Part shown: positions 34,167-42,847 of the stretch, piece by piece
How the letters are laid out: each line of letters begins with the position of its first letter
How positions within the stretch are numbered: position 1 is the stretch's first letter
NCBI RefSeq assembly: GCF_024979295.1
Contig: NZ_JANLCJ010000002.1
Span: 620,001 to 684,000 of the forward strand
DNA length: 64,000 nucleotides
Direction of reading: 5' to 3'
From: Herbiconiux daphne
Lineage (GTDB): Bacteria; Actinomycetota; Actinomycetes; Actinomycetales; Microbacteriaceae
Translations under genes and position numbers: made by a program
Notes under the pieces: model-generated
Told to the model about the DNA's origin: nothing
Database searches by the model: none
What the model saw: the letters and a program-made list of their open reading frames with translations, nothing else

Positions 34167-34307
34167 TCAGGCCTTGACGAGCGAGGAACCGACGACGGCG
34201 GCTTCGAGCGCGGCCTCCTCGGTGTCGGCCTTCGTCGCAGCCTTGCCGATCCAGTGGGTGACGTTGCCGTTCTCGAGCTTCAGGGAGGTGATGAACTTGT
34301 CGGCCAT
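34167..34307 (-). CDS. Small phage-like ORF (46 residues)
   Basis: The minus strand encodes MADKFITSLKLENGNVTHWI, GKAATKADTEEAALEAAVVG and SSLVKA, with coding-like codon use and no repeats. It stands at the head of a short collinear run of tiny genes ending in the HNH endonuclease. The ribosome site is weak. The plus-strand frame over the same bases (34174-34422) is its shadow. Function unknown. Confidence 0.5.
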   Translation of the reverse strand: MADKFITSLKLENGNVTHWIGKAATKADTEEAALEAAVVGSSLVKA

Positions 34308-34370
34308 GGCGCGATTCCCGAATGACGGGTATGGATGCATGCAGGCGATGAAGGCGCTAATGTCGCGTTC

Positions 34371-34871
34371 GTGTCAACCGCCGGAGATCAGTCGCGCAGC
34401 GCCACCGCGTTCAAGTGGGTGATCGGCGGAATCTTTATCCTCTTCGCCTTGGTCTTCCTTCGCGGTTGCTTTGTCTCGGCCGAGCAGGACCCGAAAGAAT
34501 CGACCTTTGCTAAAAACGAGTCCTCTATCCTGGCGCCGATCGCCAGGGAGGTCTCCGTAATCAACGACCCAACACTGGTGAAGGGGTTCTCCGTCGCGAA
34601 CAACGGTGGCGTACACAGCAATATAGATAGGTACGTCCTGGAAGTGCTTGTCGTCGCGGAGCCTAACTACCACGGGTACGTCCCGTTCACGGCTAGCGTC
34701 CAGTCATCCGCAGGCGACTTCGACTGTCGCCTAGAAACGTTCCGCGGCGCTAAGTGGAGTTGGACAGTGGATCCGACGCGCACGGAGCTCACATGTGATG
34801 CGACAGCCGAGCAAGTAGCGGGGGCCAGGTCAGCGTCTTTCGGTGTCGACCTACAGGAATTTGTAGGGTGA
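34371..34871 (+). CDS. Hypothetical single-pass membrane protein
   Basis: About 166 residues from GTG 34371 (ATG 34335 is an alternative giving 178). After a short polar N-terminus, residues about 14-35 form a membrane helix (WVIGGIFILFALVFLRGCF). The outer part is beta-rich with two later cysteines (FDCRLETF, ELTCDAT) that may form a disulphide. Base composition is lower in GC than in the core genes, consistent with the mobile remnants around it. Function unknown. Confidence 0.55.
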   Translation: MSTAGDQSRSATAFKWVIGGIFILFALVFLRGCFVSAEQDPKESTFAKNESSILAPIAREVSVINDPTLVKGFSVANNGGVHSNIDRYVLEVLVVAEPNYHGYVPFTASVQSSAGDFDCRLETFRGAKWSWTVDPTRTELTCDATAEQVAGARSASFGVDLQEFVG

Positions 34872-34976
34872 AAAGGGGACGGATTGAGCGACCGGGTGCC
34901 GGCCCCGCCCTAACGAATTAATTCCCCCTGGAGCCAGGTTGTTAGCCCTGGCCATTCATCACGGTATGGTGCCGCC

Positions 34977-35495
34977 ATGGACGCCGTCACCATCATCAAC
35001 CTTGCACTCTTGCTCGTCACAGCAATCGGTGTGGCCGTGGCCATCTACCAGGCGAAAGAAGCTCGTGCCGCTCGCAACGAGGCCCAGGATGCGCAGGACG
35101 CCTCGGAGAGAGCGCGCGACCAGACGGTCCGACTTGCCGAGGAGGCAAATTCCGCGTTCGTGCGTAGCGCGGCGGCGCAAGAAGAGGCAAACGAAATAGC
35201 CAAGGCGGCGATACCGAAGCCAGCCGTCACGTGGATGATCCGACCCATTAGGCGTTCGCGCTTCGAGGTGACCAACGTCGGGTCTGCCGTCGCTTTCGGG
35301 GCCGTTGTCGCCGGCGCCGGCGAATCGCCCGGGCACGTTCACCCAGATAGTGAAGAAGCGCAGGACGTCCTCCCTAACGACGGGCTCGGCGTCGCGATGC
35401 TTGTCGGTTACGGGTCGGACCCCGTCGTCCGAATCTCTTGGAGAAATACGCCGGCCGGTCAGCTCCAGACCGTAGAGCGGACGTATCGAGGGTAG
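34977..35495 (+). CDS. Hypothetical membrane/coiled-coil protein
   Basis: A protein of 172 residues. Residues 4-24 form a membrane helix (VTIINLALLLVTAIGVAVAI). A charged Ala/Glu/Arg-rich coiled coil of about 55 residues (EARAARNEAQDAQDASERAR...) follows, then a beta domain (VTWMIRPIRRSRFEVTNVGS). This architecture is common in small proteins of accessory regions. No family can be assigned. Confidence 0.6.
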   Translation: MDAVTIINLALLLVTAIGVAVAIYQAKEARAARNEAQDAQDASERARDQTVRLAEEANSAFVRSAAAQEEANEIAKAAIPKPAVTWMIRPIRRSRFEVTNVGSAVAFGAVVAGAGESPGHVHPDSEEAQDVLPNDGLGVAMLVGYGSDPVVRISWRNTPAGQLQTVERTYRG

Positions 35496-35512
35496 TGGGG
35501 TCGGTGCGCCCA

Positions 35513-35650
35513 TCAGCTGTTCGCGATGTCGAGCAGCCCGTCAGCGTGGCAGAGCTCGTCAGCCTCGCACCACCAGGCCAGGTTCTTCCCGGCGAGCTCG
35601 GGCCGGATCTTCTCGACGCCGAGCGCCTGGATGGCGTCGAGCCGGAACAT
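35513..35650 (-). CDS. Small phage-like ORF or gene fragment
   Basis: From ATG 35650 it encodes 45 residues: MFRLDAIQALGVEKIRPELA, then GKNLAWWCEADELCHADGLL. The frame continues open upstream as RRIGVTPHPVGTYGRVAAVG without a start codon, so this may be the 3' part of a longer truncated gene. Two Cys and a Trp pair are notable. Family not recognised. Confidence 0.4.
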   Translation of the reverse strand: MFRLDAIQALGVEKIRPELAGKNLAWWCEADELCHADGLLDIANS

Positions 35651-36499
35651 GCCTACGGCGGCGACACGCCCGTAGGTGCCGACCGGGTGGGGGGTTACCC
35701 CAATTCGCCGAGCAGGCGACTACGACTGTGTTCTCGGGCTTTCGCCATCCTTGCTGACGGGAGAGCCGGACTCGGTGGGGCGCGGCGTCGGCTCAGTCGT
35801 CAGGTCCCACTTCTGCAGCTCCTGCCGCCCTTGAAACGCCTTCCAGTAGCTCTCTTCCGCGTCGCTGATTATCGACACCTCCGCGTGCTCGATCGTCCGA
35901 TTGTGCACCTGGGGTTGCTGAAGCGCTCGAGGCGGTCAACGGGTCGCCCTTAGCATCAGAATGTCGGTCGCCCGGATCTCGCTGCCGTCGCGCGAGGCGG
36001 CGCCGTTGCGGGTCAGGTCGCCGAGGTAGGTCGAGAACGTTCGACCCGTGATGGCGATCCCGGCAGCGTCGCCGAGTTCCGCCTTGTCGAGGCCGTGAGG
36101 GTAGCGGTCGATAGTGCGTTGAGCCTCTTTACTGCTCCCTAGCGAAGGATGGATCGGTAGTGGTCTTGTCACTCGGCGGCCCCCATGGGTGCGGGACGGC
36201 CGGCGAGGTACTCGAACCCGGCGTCGGTGAGCGTGTAGCCGGCCGGATTATCACCGTAGGGGCGTCGAGGCCGGCGACGAGGTCGTCCAGGTTCCATACG
36301 AGTGGATCGAGGGTGCTGCGCTGATTCTTGGTGAGTCCGGCCACGCGCTTCTCCACGATGACCTGCTTCTCGACGACGACCGGTTCCGGGGCCACCGTGC
36401 GCTGGGCCGCCTGGAGGTCCTTCGTCAGAGTGGCGATCCTGGCGCGGAGCTCCTTCCGTCGGCGTCGGCCCGAACGATTTGAGTTCTTGTCGTGGCGGG
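35651..36499. pseudogene. Degraded phage- or plasmid-type fragments (HerA-like ATPase C-terminus)
   Basis: On the minus strand, from about 36480 a coiled stretch (KELRARIATLTKDLQAAQRT, VVVEKQVIVEKRVAGLTKNQ) is followed after a frame change by NPAGYTLTDAGFEYLAGRPA. Then 35936-36172 reads EAQRTIDRYPHGLDKAELGD, AGIAITGRTFSTYLGDLTRN and G, like a winged helix. This order (coil, winged helix, short tail) is typical of the C-termini of HerA-like ATP-binding proteins on mobile elements. The pieces are in different frames and the ATPase is absent. A 62-codon minus frame at 35720-35908 is of unknown value. Confidence 0.4.
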
Positions 36500-36967
36500 T
36501 CAGCTCGGATCGTAGGGTGGCGCTTCGCCCCAGCCCCAGCGGGGAACCGGCGCTTCCGCCACCGGCGTGGCGCCTGGAGCCGAGTTCTCCACCGCGATTC
36601 GAGTGCCCCACTCGGCGTAGGCCATCAGCGCCGATCGGGCTTCTGGGTCGTTCGGGAGGTCAGCGGCATCCGCTGCCTGGCTGAGCAGGGTCACGAATCT
36701 GAGGCGCTGCCCTGCGCTGATGTTGAGACCGAGGTGCTTCGACATCATGTGGGGGTAACCGCCATGCTCGGCCGTGTAGGTCGCGGGACCGCCCAAGACC
36801 TCGGACCACCACGCGGTGACCCCATCGCGATGCTCACGAGTGACTTTGCCGCCGAACATCGGCGCCAGAAGATCGTCGCGCTCGACAGCGTCGTAGAAGC
36901 AGTCCAGCCATCGCCCGACCGCGGCGGAGCCTCCGATCCACTCGTAGACGCTCGGCGGTTGAGCCAT
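36500..36967 (-). CDS. glbO: Group II truncated haemoglobin
   Basis: A protein of 155 residues. The N-terminus SVYEWIGGSAAVGRWLDCFY carries the B10 Tyr region, and MMSKHLGL supplies the proximal F8 His region. LLSQAADAADLPNDPEARSA and AYAEWGTRIAVENSAPG carry the G8 Trp expected of group II. A conserved C-terminal tail PRWGWGEAPPYDPS completes the actinobacterial type. It binds haem and oxygen and is thought to protect against nitrosative or oxidative stress. A fragment of a second copy lies at 28581-28743. No linked genes. Confidence 0.9.
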   Translation of the reverse strand: MAQPPSVYEWIGGSAAVGRWLDCFYDAVERDDLLAPMFGGKVTREHRDGVTAWWSEVLGGPATYTAEHGGYPHMMSKHLGLNISAGQRLRFVTLLSQAADAADLPNDPEARSALMAYAEWGTRIAVENSAPGATPVAEAPVPRWGWGEAPPYDPS

Positions 36968-37101
36968 GGTGAGAGCCTACGCCGGAGGGGCGGTTCTGGT
37001 TCAGGTTGCAGCCAGAGTCGTCCAGGCGCGCGGCACCGGATAACCCGCCACTTGGCGCCTACACACGCGAAGCTAAACGAGTTTTGATCAGGTATTTCTG
37101 A

Positions 37102-37113
37102 TAGAATCTCAGT
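37102..37113 (+). promoter_or_regulatory. Leaderless promoter -10 box of the first DUF222 gene
   Basis: TAGAAT is followed by 6 bases and then the ATG at 37114. The second DUF222 gene has the same TAGAAT and the same 6-base distance to its ATG (47203-47208). There is no ribosome site, so translation would start at the transcript 5' end. Confidence 0.6.
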
Positions 37114-38511
37114 ATGCAGACAGCCACTCGACTTCGGGAGATCGCCGACGATCTTCGCGTCGTCGTGGGTGCGGCGGGGGCAGGGTTGGCGGGCCTTCGG
37201 GATGACGAATTGCTCGACCTCATGGCCGCTTTCGAGGCCGTCGGGCGCGTGGTCTCGGCGGGGCAGGTGCGGGTTGCCGGAGAGGTCGGGGTGCGGTCGC
37301 GCAGCGAGCTCGGCGATGAGGGGCTGAGTCGGTCGCAGAACTTCACCAGCCCGGTCAAGCTCGTCGCGAGTGTCACCGGCACGTCGGCTCGTGAGAGCAA
37401 GGCGCGGCTGGAGGTCGGGCGGCGGTTGCGCGGCGCCGTGCTTCTGGGTGGCGGCGAGGGGCCCGCTCCGTTCCCGCTCGTCGGTCAGGCTCTCGATGAC
37501 GGGGTGCTCGCTGTCGAGACCGCATCGCTCATCGTCAGCCGGTGCGCCGAGCTGGCGGAGCGCGGGTGCTCCCCCGACGTCGTGGCCAGTGCCGAGCAGA
37601 CGCTCGTCGATGAGACTCTCACGTGCCGTCTGACTGCGGATCAGACGGCCAAGCTCGCCATCCATCTGCGTGAGCTGATCGATCCCGACGGAGCCGAACC
37701 GAGGGATGAGCTGCACCAGCAACAGCGGTCGCTCACCATTGCGCAGGCGAGCGACGGCATGATCCGCGGGCGGTTCGCCCTCACGCCAGAGCAGGGCGGC
37801 GTGTGGCTGGCGAGCATCCAGGCGATGCTGAGTCCTCGCGTGTCCAATTCGCTTGCCGGCGGCCCGCGGTTCCTCAGCGAAGAGGAGTTCGTCGCGCAGA
37901 CCGCCGCGGCCGACATCCGCACTCAGGCCCAGAAGAACGCCGACACGGTCACCGAGCTGATCGCTCGCGCTGCCGGCGCCCCCGACATGCCCCGCATCAA
38001 CGGCGCCACGACCACCGTCAACGTGCACATCTCACTCGATGACCTCGAGTCCGGTCGCGGAGTCGGGTGGATCGACGGGGTCGACGAGCCCGTTCCCGCC
38101 TCCACCGTCGCGCAGCTGCGCTGCACATCCCCCATCGCCGCGACCCTCTTCAACGACCGCGGTGCGGTGCTCTATCACGGCAAGACACAACGGCTCTTCA
38201 GCGCAGCACAGAACCGGGCACTCGCCGCCCGAGATGGCGGATGCGTCTGGCCCCACTGCGATCGACCCCCATCCTTCTGCGAAACACACCACGCAGACGA
38301 ATGGGTCTCCGACGATCATCCACCGGGGCGCACCGACATCGACAACGGCGTTCTGCTCTGCCACTTCCATCACTCGCATCTGCACAAGTCATCGTGGAAA
38401 CTGACCATGCATTCGGGGGTGCCTCACCTCATCCCGCCGCGGTGGATCGACACCACTCAGACACCGATCCCGACCACGCGTCGGCGCACCATCCAGCGGC
38501 CGGCCGCCTGA
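37114..38511 (+). CDS. DUF222/13E12-type HNH endonuclease-like protein, copy 1
   Basis: A protein of 465 residues. The N-terminal two-thirds are the helical DUF222 domain (RSRSELGDEGLSRSQNFTSP, then ETASLIVSRCAELAE). The C-terminus is an HNH nuclease: GGCVWPHCDRPPSFCETHHA, DEWVSDDHPPGRTDIDNGVL and LCHFHHSHLH, with all zinc-knuckle and catalytic His positions present. These genes are multicopy in actinobacteria and behave as mobile or domesticated repeats; their biology is unclear. The start ATG is leaderless. A close paralogue lies at 47215-48600. Confidence 0.9.
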   Translation: MQTATRLREIADDLRVVVGAAGAGLAGLRDDELLDLMAAFEAVGRVVSAGQVRVAGEVGVRSRSELGDEGLSRSQNFTSPVKLVASVTGTSARESKARLEVGRRLRGAVLLGGGEGPAPFPLVGQALDDGVLAVETASLIVSRCAELAERGCSPDVVASAEQTLVDETLTCRLTADQTAKLAIHLRELIDPDGAEPRDELHQQQRSLTIAQASDGMIRGRFALTPEQGGVWLASIQAMLSPRVSNSLAGGPRFLSEEEFVAQTAAADIRTQAQKNADTVTELIARAAGAPDMPRINGATTTVNVHISLDDLESGRGVGWIDGVDEPVPASTVAQLRCTSPIAATLFNDRGAVLYHGKTQRLFSAAQNRALAARDGGCVWPHCDRPPSFCETHHADEWVSDDHPPGRTDIDNGVLLCHFHHSHLHKSSWKLTMHSGVPHLIPPRWIDTTQTPIPTTRRRTIQRPAA

Positions 38512-38551
38512 CGAGCACGCCCACGTCCGCGAACCGGCCACGGTCACCGAG

Positions 38552-38637
38552 GGCAAGCGCGGAGCGCGCGGCAGTTCGGTGTTGCGGCAATCATCCGGGC
38601 ATCCATCGAAGAGGCTGCCGCGCGCTTCGCGCTTGCC
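38552..38637. repeat. Long inverted repeat (23-base arms, 40-base loop)
   Basis: Arms at 38552-38574 and 38615-38637 are complementary with a single mismatch. The loop itself can extend pairing (TTCGGTG with CATCGAA). The element lies between the ends of the convergent DUF222 gene and mesD. No T-run follows, so it may be a REP-like element, a miniature mobile element or a bidirectional terminator. Confidence 0.75.
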
Positions 38638-38728
38638 GACGATGGTCATGGCTGGGTCGGCAGGGCACGGTATCGCGAGCAGGTTCGCAGGATGGACCCG
38701 GACGGGTGAGCTCGGTTCAGTGTGCGTT

Positions 38729-39757
38729 CTAGGCCGACAGCTCTTCTCTGAGGAGGGCTGCGCCGGCGCCCAGCGCGGCGAGTTTGCCGCGGGCGACGGT
38801 GCGGGGCAGGGGGGCCATGCCGCAGTTGGTGGAGGGGTAGAGCTTGTCGGCATCAACGAACTGAAGGGCCTGCCGTAGCGTGTCGGCGACCTCCTCTGGC
38901 GTCTCGATGTCGGTGGACGCCACATCGATGGCTCCGACCATCACCTTCTTGCCCCGGATGAGCTCGATCAGATCGATGGGCACGTGCGAGTGGTGCGACT
39001 CAAGCGACACGATATCGATGTCCGACGCCTGGATCTTCGGGAAGATCGCCTCGTACTGACGCCACTCCTCCCCCAGCGTCGCCTTCCAGTCGGTGTTGGC
39101 CTTGATGCCGTAGCCGTAACAGACGTGCACCGCCGTCTCGACCGTGAGCCCCTCGATCGCCCGCTCCAGAGCGGCCACGCCCCAGTCGTTCACCTCGTCG
39201 AAGAAGACGTTGAACGACGGCTCATCGAACTGGACGATGTCGACACCGGCATCCTGCAGCTCCTTCGCCTCCTCGTTGAGGATGGTGGCGAACTCCCACG
39301 CCAGCTTCTCGCGGCTGCCGTAGTGAGCGTCATAGAGGGTGTCGACCATGGTCATCGGGCCGGGCAGCGCCCACTTGATGGGTTGGTCGGTCTGAGCGCG
39401 CAAGAACCGGGCGTCGTCGACGAAGACCGGCTTCTCACGGGTGACCGCACCGACGACACGCGGAACGGATGCGTCGTAGCGGTTGCGGATCCTGACCGTC
39501 TCACGGTTCTCGAAATCCACCCCGCTGAGGTGCTCGATGAAGGTGGTCACGAAGTGCTGACGGGTCTGCTCACCGTCACTCACGATGTCGATGCCCGCCT
39601 GCTGCTGATCCGCCAGCGACAGGCGCAGGGCATCCCGCCGACCCTCGGTCAGCGCATCGCCCTCGAGCTTCCACGGCGACCAGAGCTTCTCGGGCTCCGC
39701 GAGCCAGGAGGGCTTGGGCAGGCTGCCGGCGGTCGAGGTGGGAAGTAGCTTGGTCAT
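38729..39757 (-). CDS. mesD: Folate-independent methionine synthase, core-MetE family
   Basis: A protein of 342 residues corresponding to the C-terminal catalytic half of MetE. Zinc/thiol sites are readable: VHVCYGYG (His and Cys), SLESHHSH (Glu) and STNCGM (Cys). The N-terminal MetE half that binds folate is absent. Its ATG overlaps the stop of the DUF1852 gene (ATGA). DUF1852 (MesX) with this MetE-like type is the known MesD/MesX pair, which makes methionine from homocysteine without a folate methyl donor and needs oxygen. The methyl source is unknown. Cytosolic. Confidence 0.88.
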   Translation of the reverse strand: MTKLLPTSTAGSLPKPSWLAEPEKLWSPWKLEGDALTEGRRDALRLSLADQQQAGIDIVSDGEQTRQHFVTTFIEHLSGVDFENRETVRIRNRYDASVPRVVGAVTREKPVFVDDARFLRAQTDQPIKWALPGPMTMVDTLYDAHYGSREKLAWEFATILNEEAKELQDAGVDIVQFDEPSFNVFFDEVNDWGVAALERAIEGLTVETAVHVCYGYGIKANTDWKATLGEEWRQYEAIFPKIQASDIDIVSLESHHSHVPIDLIELIRGKKVMVGAIDVASTDIETPEEVADTLRQALQFVDADKLYPSTNCGMAPLPRTVARGKLAALGAGAALLREELSA

Positions 39758-40740
39758 CACCGGGCTCCCTGCTGTTCGTTCTGGCTTGCTGTGAAGTCTC
39801 TCGACCACGACTCGAGGGCGGCTTTGTGCGGCTCGATGAAGTGCTCTTCGGCGAACTTGCCCTGCTCGACCGCCAACCGGCTGCGCTCTTCGCGGTCGTA
39901 TTCGATCGAGGTCTTCGTGAAGTCCGGATTCGTCAGGCTCGGCTGGTATGACTCCCCCGCGACCTGGTTCGCGTTGTAGATCTCGGGCCGGTAGATCTTC
40001 TGGAAGGTCTCCATCGTGCTGATCAGCGCGGCCAGCTCGAGGTCGCTGTAGTCGCCCAGCAGATCGCCGAGATGGTAGAACGCCAGCGGCGCCACGCTGT
40101 TCGGCGGCATGAAGAAGCGTACGCCGAGGCCCATCTGGGCGAAGTAGGCATCCGTCTGCGAGTACTCGCTCTGGCGATATTCGACGCCGAGAACCGGATG
40201 CTCGTTGTCGGTTCGGTGGTAGGTCTTGCTTGTCGAGACGCTCAGGCAGATGACGGGCGGCTTGCCGAAGTGCTGGGCGTAGGCATCCGAGGCCAGGAAG
40301 GCCTTGAACAGGTTGCCGTGCAGCTCTCCGAAGTCGGCCGGCTTGCCGGCGGGGAGCACGATACTGAAGTCGTAGTCCCGCACGTAGGAGGAGAAGTTGT
40401 TGCCGACGATGCCCGGGATGCGGTCACCGGTGCGTCGATCGACGATGGTCGTCTGCAGCACTTCGATCAGGGGGACGGCGTCGCGGACTCCGGCGCCGTC
40501 GATGTCGACGCTTGCGGAGATGATGTCGAGTTCGACCGTGTATCGGTCGCCGTCTTCGTTGTCGTGCGGGGCCAGGTCGTTGAAACGACCGTCGATCATC
40601 GTGAACGTGTTGCGGAGGTTCTCTTGGCGCTTCTCGCCCCGGGCGAGGTTGGCGAAGTTCGTGGTGATGCGGGAGTTGGCGAGGGGGCGGTAGTTCTCGT
40701 CGAAACGAGTGCTCTCGATCGAGAAGTCAAGGGTGGTCAT
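39757..40740 (-). CDS. mesX: DUF1852 protein, partner of the MesD methionine synthase
   Basis: A protein of 327 residues from ATG 40740 (MTTLDFSIESTRFDENYRPL). The frame extends upstream but includes no better start. DUF1852 hallmarks include RPLANSRITTNFANLARG near the N-terminus. Genetics in other bacteria show MesX is needed for MesD activity. Its start overlaps the stop of a 23-codon upstream ORF (ATGA), so its translation may be coupled to that leader. Confidence 0.88.
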   Translation of the reverse strand: MTTLDFSIESTRFDENYRPLANSRITTNFANLARGEKRQENLRNTFTMIDGRFNDLAPHDNEDGDRYTVELDIISASVDIDGAGVRDAVPLIEVLQTTIVDRRTGDRIPGIVGNNFSSYVRDYDFSIVLPAGKPADFGELHGNLFKAFLASDAYAQHFGKPPVICLSVSTSKTYHRTDNEHPVLGVEYRQSEYSQTDAYFAQMGLGVRFFMPPNSVAPLAFYHLGDLLGDYSDLELAALISTMETFQKIYRPEIYNANQVAGESYQPSLTNPDFTKTSIEYDREERSRLAVEQGKFAEEHFIEPHKAALESWSRDFTASQNEQQGAR

Positions 40741-40808
40741 CGACAGAACCCCGCCCGTGCGAGAGCGGCGTCTGCGCCGACGATGTGGGCGTTCATGATG
40801 GTGACCAT
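40737..40808 (-). CDS. 23-codon leader ORF coupled to mesX
   Basis: ATG 40808, with GAGGAG 9 bases upstream, opens a frame of 23 codons (MVTIMNAHIVGADAALARAG, FCR) whose TGA overlaps the mesX ATG. A 7-base-pair hairpin AGTCGCG-GCTG-CGCGACT (40833-40850) lies just upstream of the ribosome site. It may be a regulatory leader peptide or simply a coupling device; the single Cys and two Met codons are suggestive only. Confidence 0.5.
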   Translation of the reverse strand: MVTIMNAHIVGADAALARAGFCR

Positions 40809-41010
40809 GGCGGTGTGCTCCTCGGTTGGGGAAGTCGCGGCTGCGCGACTCCACGAGTAGGGATGTCGCAGGCGTGTCCCTGGACGGGACGCGAGGCTTC
40901 GTTGTGCGCACTGCGCTACCAGGCTAGAGCAGCCTCGCCGTTGGTGCGCGTCGGATGACCTCGCGTTACGGGGCGCGTTGTCCGCCGCTCCGTGGAGGTT
41001 CGTTTGAGTA

Positions 41011-41901
41011 TCAGGCGTGACGGCGACCGAAGACGCGCCGCACACCGAGCACCACCGCCACCACGAGCAGGCCCAGGGCCAGGCCGAAGACCGCCGACAG
41101 GGCTGTGTCCACGATCCACACCACCACCGGGCCGGCCGCCTCGATGGCGTGGGTGACCACGTGGAGCAGGTCGTATGGCCCGTGCCAGAACGTCTCGGCC
41201 AGGTTCGCGATGACGAGGTGACCGCCCACCCACAGCATCGCAACCGTGCCCACCACGCTGATCACCCGGAACACCGCCGGCATCGACGCCACCACGCGCG
41301 CACCCGTGCGACGCACTCGCCGTACCGGGTTCTTCATCATCTGCAGGCCGACGTCGTCGATCTTGACCAGCAGCGCCACGGCGCCATAGACGACCAGGGT
41401 CATCGCCAGCGCGATCACGGCGAGCGCCGCCAGCGTCATCCAGATTCCGAGATCGGTGTCAAGCGACGCGAGCGCGATCAGCATGATCTCCGTGCTCAGG
41501 ATGAGGTCGGTGCGGATGGCGCCGAACACGAGCTTGCGCTCATCGCGATCCTCGGTCTGGCCCGGCCCGTGATGCAGCCCGAACCACTCCAGCACCTTCT
41601 CGGCACCCTCGAAGCAGAGATAGGTGCCACCGATGATCAGCAGATAGGGCAGCACCCACGGCGCGAACGCGGTCAGCAGCAGCGCGATCGGAATGATGAT
41701 CACGAACTTGTTGAACAGGCTGCCCAACGCGATGTTGCGCACCACCGGCAACTCGCGGGCCGGCGACAGACCCTGCACGTATTGCGGCGTCACCGCCGCA
41801 TCGTCGATCACGACGCCCGCCGTCTTGGCGCTCGCCTTGAGCGCAGCGGTGAGGATGTCGTCGACAACCGCGAGCAGGCCTACCGACATCCGTTGCCCCA
41901 T
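41011..41901 (-). CDS. DUF808 family membrane protein
   Basis: A protein of 296 residues with the DUF808/YedI start VGLLAVVDDILTAALKASAK, KTAGVVIDDAAVTPQYVQG and later EGAEKVLEWFGLHH. There are about six membrane helices (for example KFVIIIPIALLLTAFAPWVL). ATG 41889 (MSVGLLAVVDD) is an alternative start. The function of the family is unknown; it is conserved in many bacteria. Confidence 0.88.
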   Translation of the reverse strand: MGQRMSVGLLAVVDDILTAALKASAKTAGVVIDDAAVTPQYVQGLSPARELPVVRNIALGSLFNKFVIIIPIALLLTAFAPWVLPYLLIIGGTYLCFEGAEKVLEWFGLHHGPGQTEDRDERKLVFGAIRTDLILSTEIMLIALASLDTDLGIWMTLAALAVIALAMTLVVYGAVALLVKIDDVGLQMMKNPVRRVRRTGARVVASMPAVFRVISVVGTVAMLWVGGHLVIANLAETFWHGPYDLLHVVTHAIEAAGPVVVWIVDTALSAVFGLALGLLVVAVVLGVRRVFGRRHA

Positions 41902-41995
41902 TCCGTCGCCCGGGTGGGTGGTGGCGACCCGTCAACGGTATCGCGAGACGTGTCGCCACCACCGAGCCACGGCCCGGCCGCGGCATCCGCTGGGC

Positions 41996-42727
41996 TCAGA
42001 CGCGTGCGGCGAGTGCCTCGGCATAGAAGGCCGCGGGGTCGTTGGCGAGGGATGCCTTCACGAAGCGCGTCCAGTCGTCGGCCAGCACTTCGATCGCCCC
42101 AGCCTCGACACCGTCGAGCGAGGCCGCGGCCACCGCGCGCGGGTCGATCATCGGGCCGTCGTAGCCGGCCATCATGTCGGTGTCGGCCGCGCCGAGGTGC
42201 ACTCCCTGCACGAGGGTGCCCTGGCCGGCGAGCTCGAGGCGCACGCCGTTGGTCATCGCCCACTCGGCTGCCTTCGCGACGCTGTAGGCGTTCGCGCCGG
42301 AGGTCGAGAACCACGAGAGGGCCGAGTGGATGTCGACGATCGCTCCCCCGCCGTTCGCGGCGAGCACGGGCGCGAAGGCGCGGATCACGCCGAGCGTGCC
42401 GAAGAAGTGGGTGTCGAGTTCCCGACGGATGCCTTCGAGGTCGTTCTCGCCCAGGAGGTTGGAGCCGGTGGTGATGCCGGCGTTGTTGACGAGGAGGGTG
42501 ACGTCGGTGGCGTGAGCGGCGGCATCCGTCACCGACGAGAGGTCGAGGAGGTCGAGCCGCAGCACCTCCACGCGCGGGTCGCTGAACTCGCCCGCGGGGA
42601 GCTGCTCGGGGCGGCGCACGGCCGCAAAGACCTTGGCGGCGCCGCGATCGAGCAGCTCGTCGACGAAGCGGCGGCCGATGCCGCGGTTCGCTCCGGTGAC
42701 GAGGGCGACGGATGCTGCGATGTTCAT
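41996..42727 (-). CDS. SDR family oxidoreductase
   Basis: A protein of 243 residues from ATG 42727. It shows the Rossmann motif VTGANRGIGR, NNAG, and the catalytic Tyr/Lys in ANAYSVAKAAEW, with Ser in the preceding DIHSALSWFS. It is a classical NAD(P)-dependent dehydrogenase/reductase. It is divergent from a MerR regulator with a MerR-type palindrome between them, so it is probably induced by that regulator. Substrate unknown. Confidence 0.9.
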   Translation of the reverse strand: MNIAASVALVTGANRGIGRRFVDELLDRGAAKVFAAVRRPEQLPAGEFSDPRVEVLRLDLLDLSSVTDAAAHATDVTLLVNNAGITTGSNLLGENDLEGIRRELDTHFFGTLGVIRAFAPVLAANGGGAIVDIHSALSWFSTSGANAYSVAKAAEWAMTNGVRLELAGQGTLVQGVHLGAADTDMMAGYDGPMIDPRAVAAASLDGVEAGAIEVLADDWTRFVKASLANDPAAFYAEALAARV

Positions 42728-42784
42728 GGGTGTCCTTTCGTGGGGCGGCCGCGGGTGTGGCGCCATCCGTCGACTAGGCTAAAA

Positions 42785-42803
42785 CCTCACGTTGACGTCA
42801 AGG
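42785..42803. promoter_or_regulatory. MerR-type operator
   Basis: CCTCACGTTGACGTCAAGG lies between the divergent SDR and MerR genes. The form CCT(N)ACGT..ACGT(N)AAGG is usual for MerR regulators of this kind, which bind in a long promoter spacer. Confidence 0.55.
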
Positions 42804-42847
42804 GCAAGTCGGATGGGTCACCGTCCGCCCGCCCGGAAGGATGCACC

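Noticed and set aside
34174..34422. 82-codon plus-strand ORF
   Set aside because: The minus strand of the same bases holds a better small coding frame (34167-34307).
40741..41010. SAM riboswitch upstream of mesX
   Set aside because: No conserved core of a known SAM riboswitch class could be found; only a simple hairpin and the leader ORF.
41017..42474. 485-codon plus-strand open frame
   Set aside because: It runs antisense through the DUF808 and SDR genes; rich in His, Arg and Gln as expected of a shadow frame.
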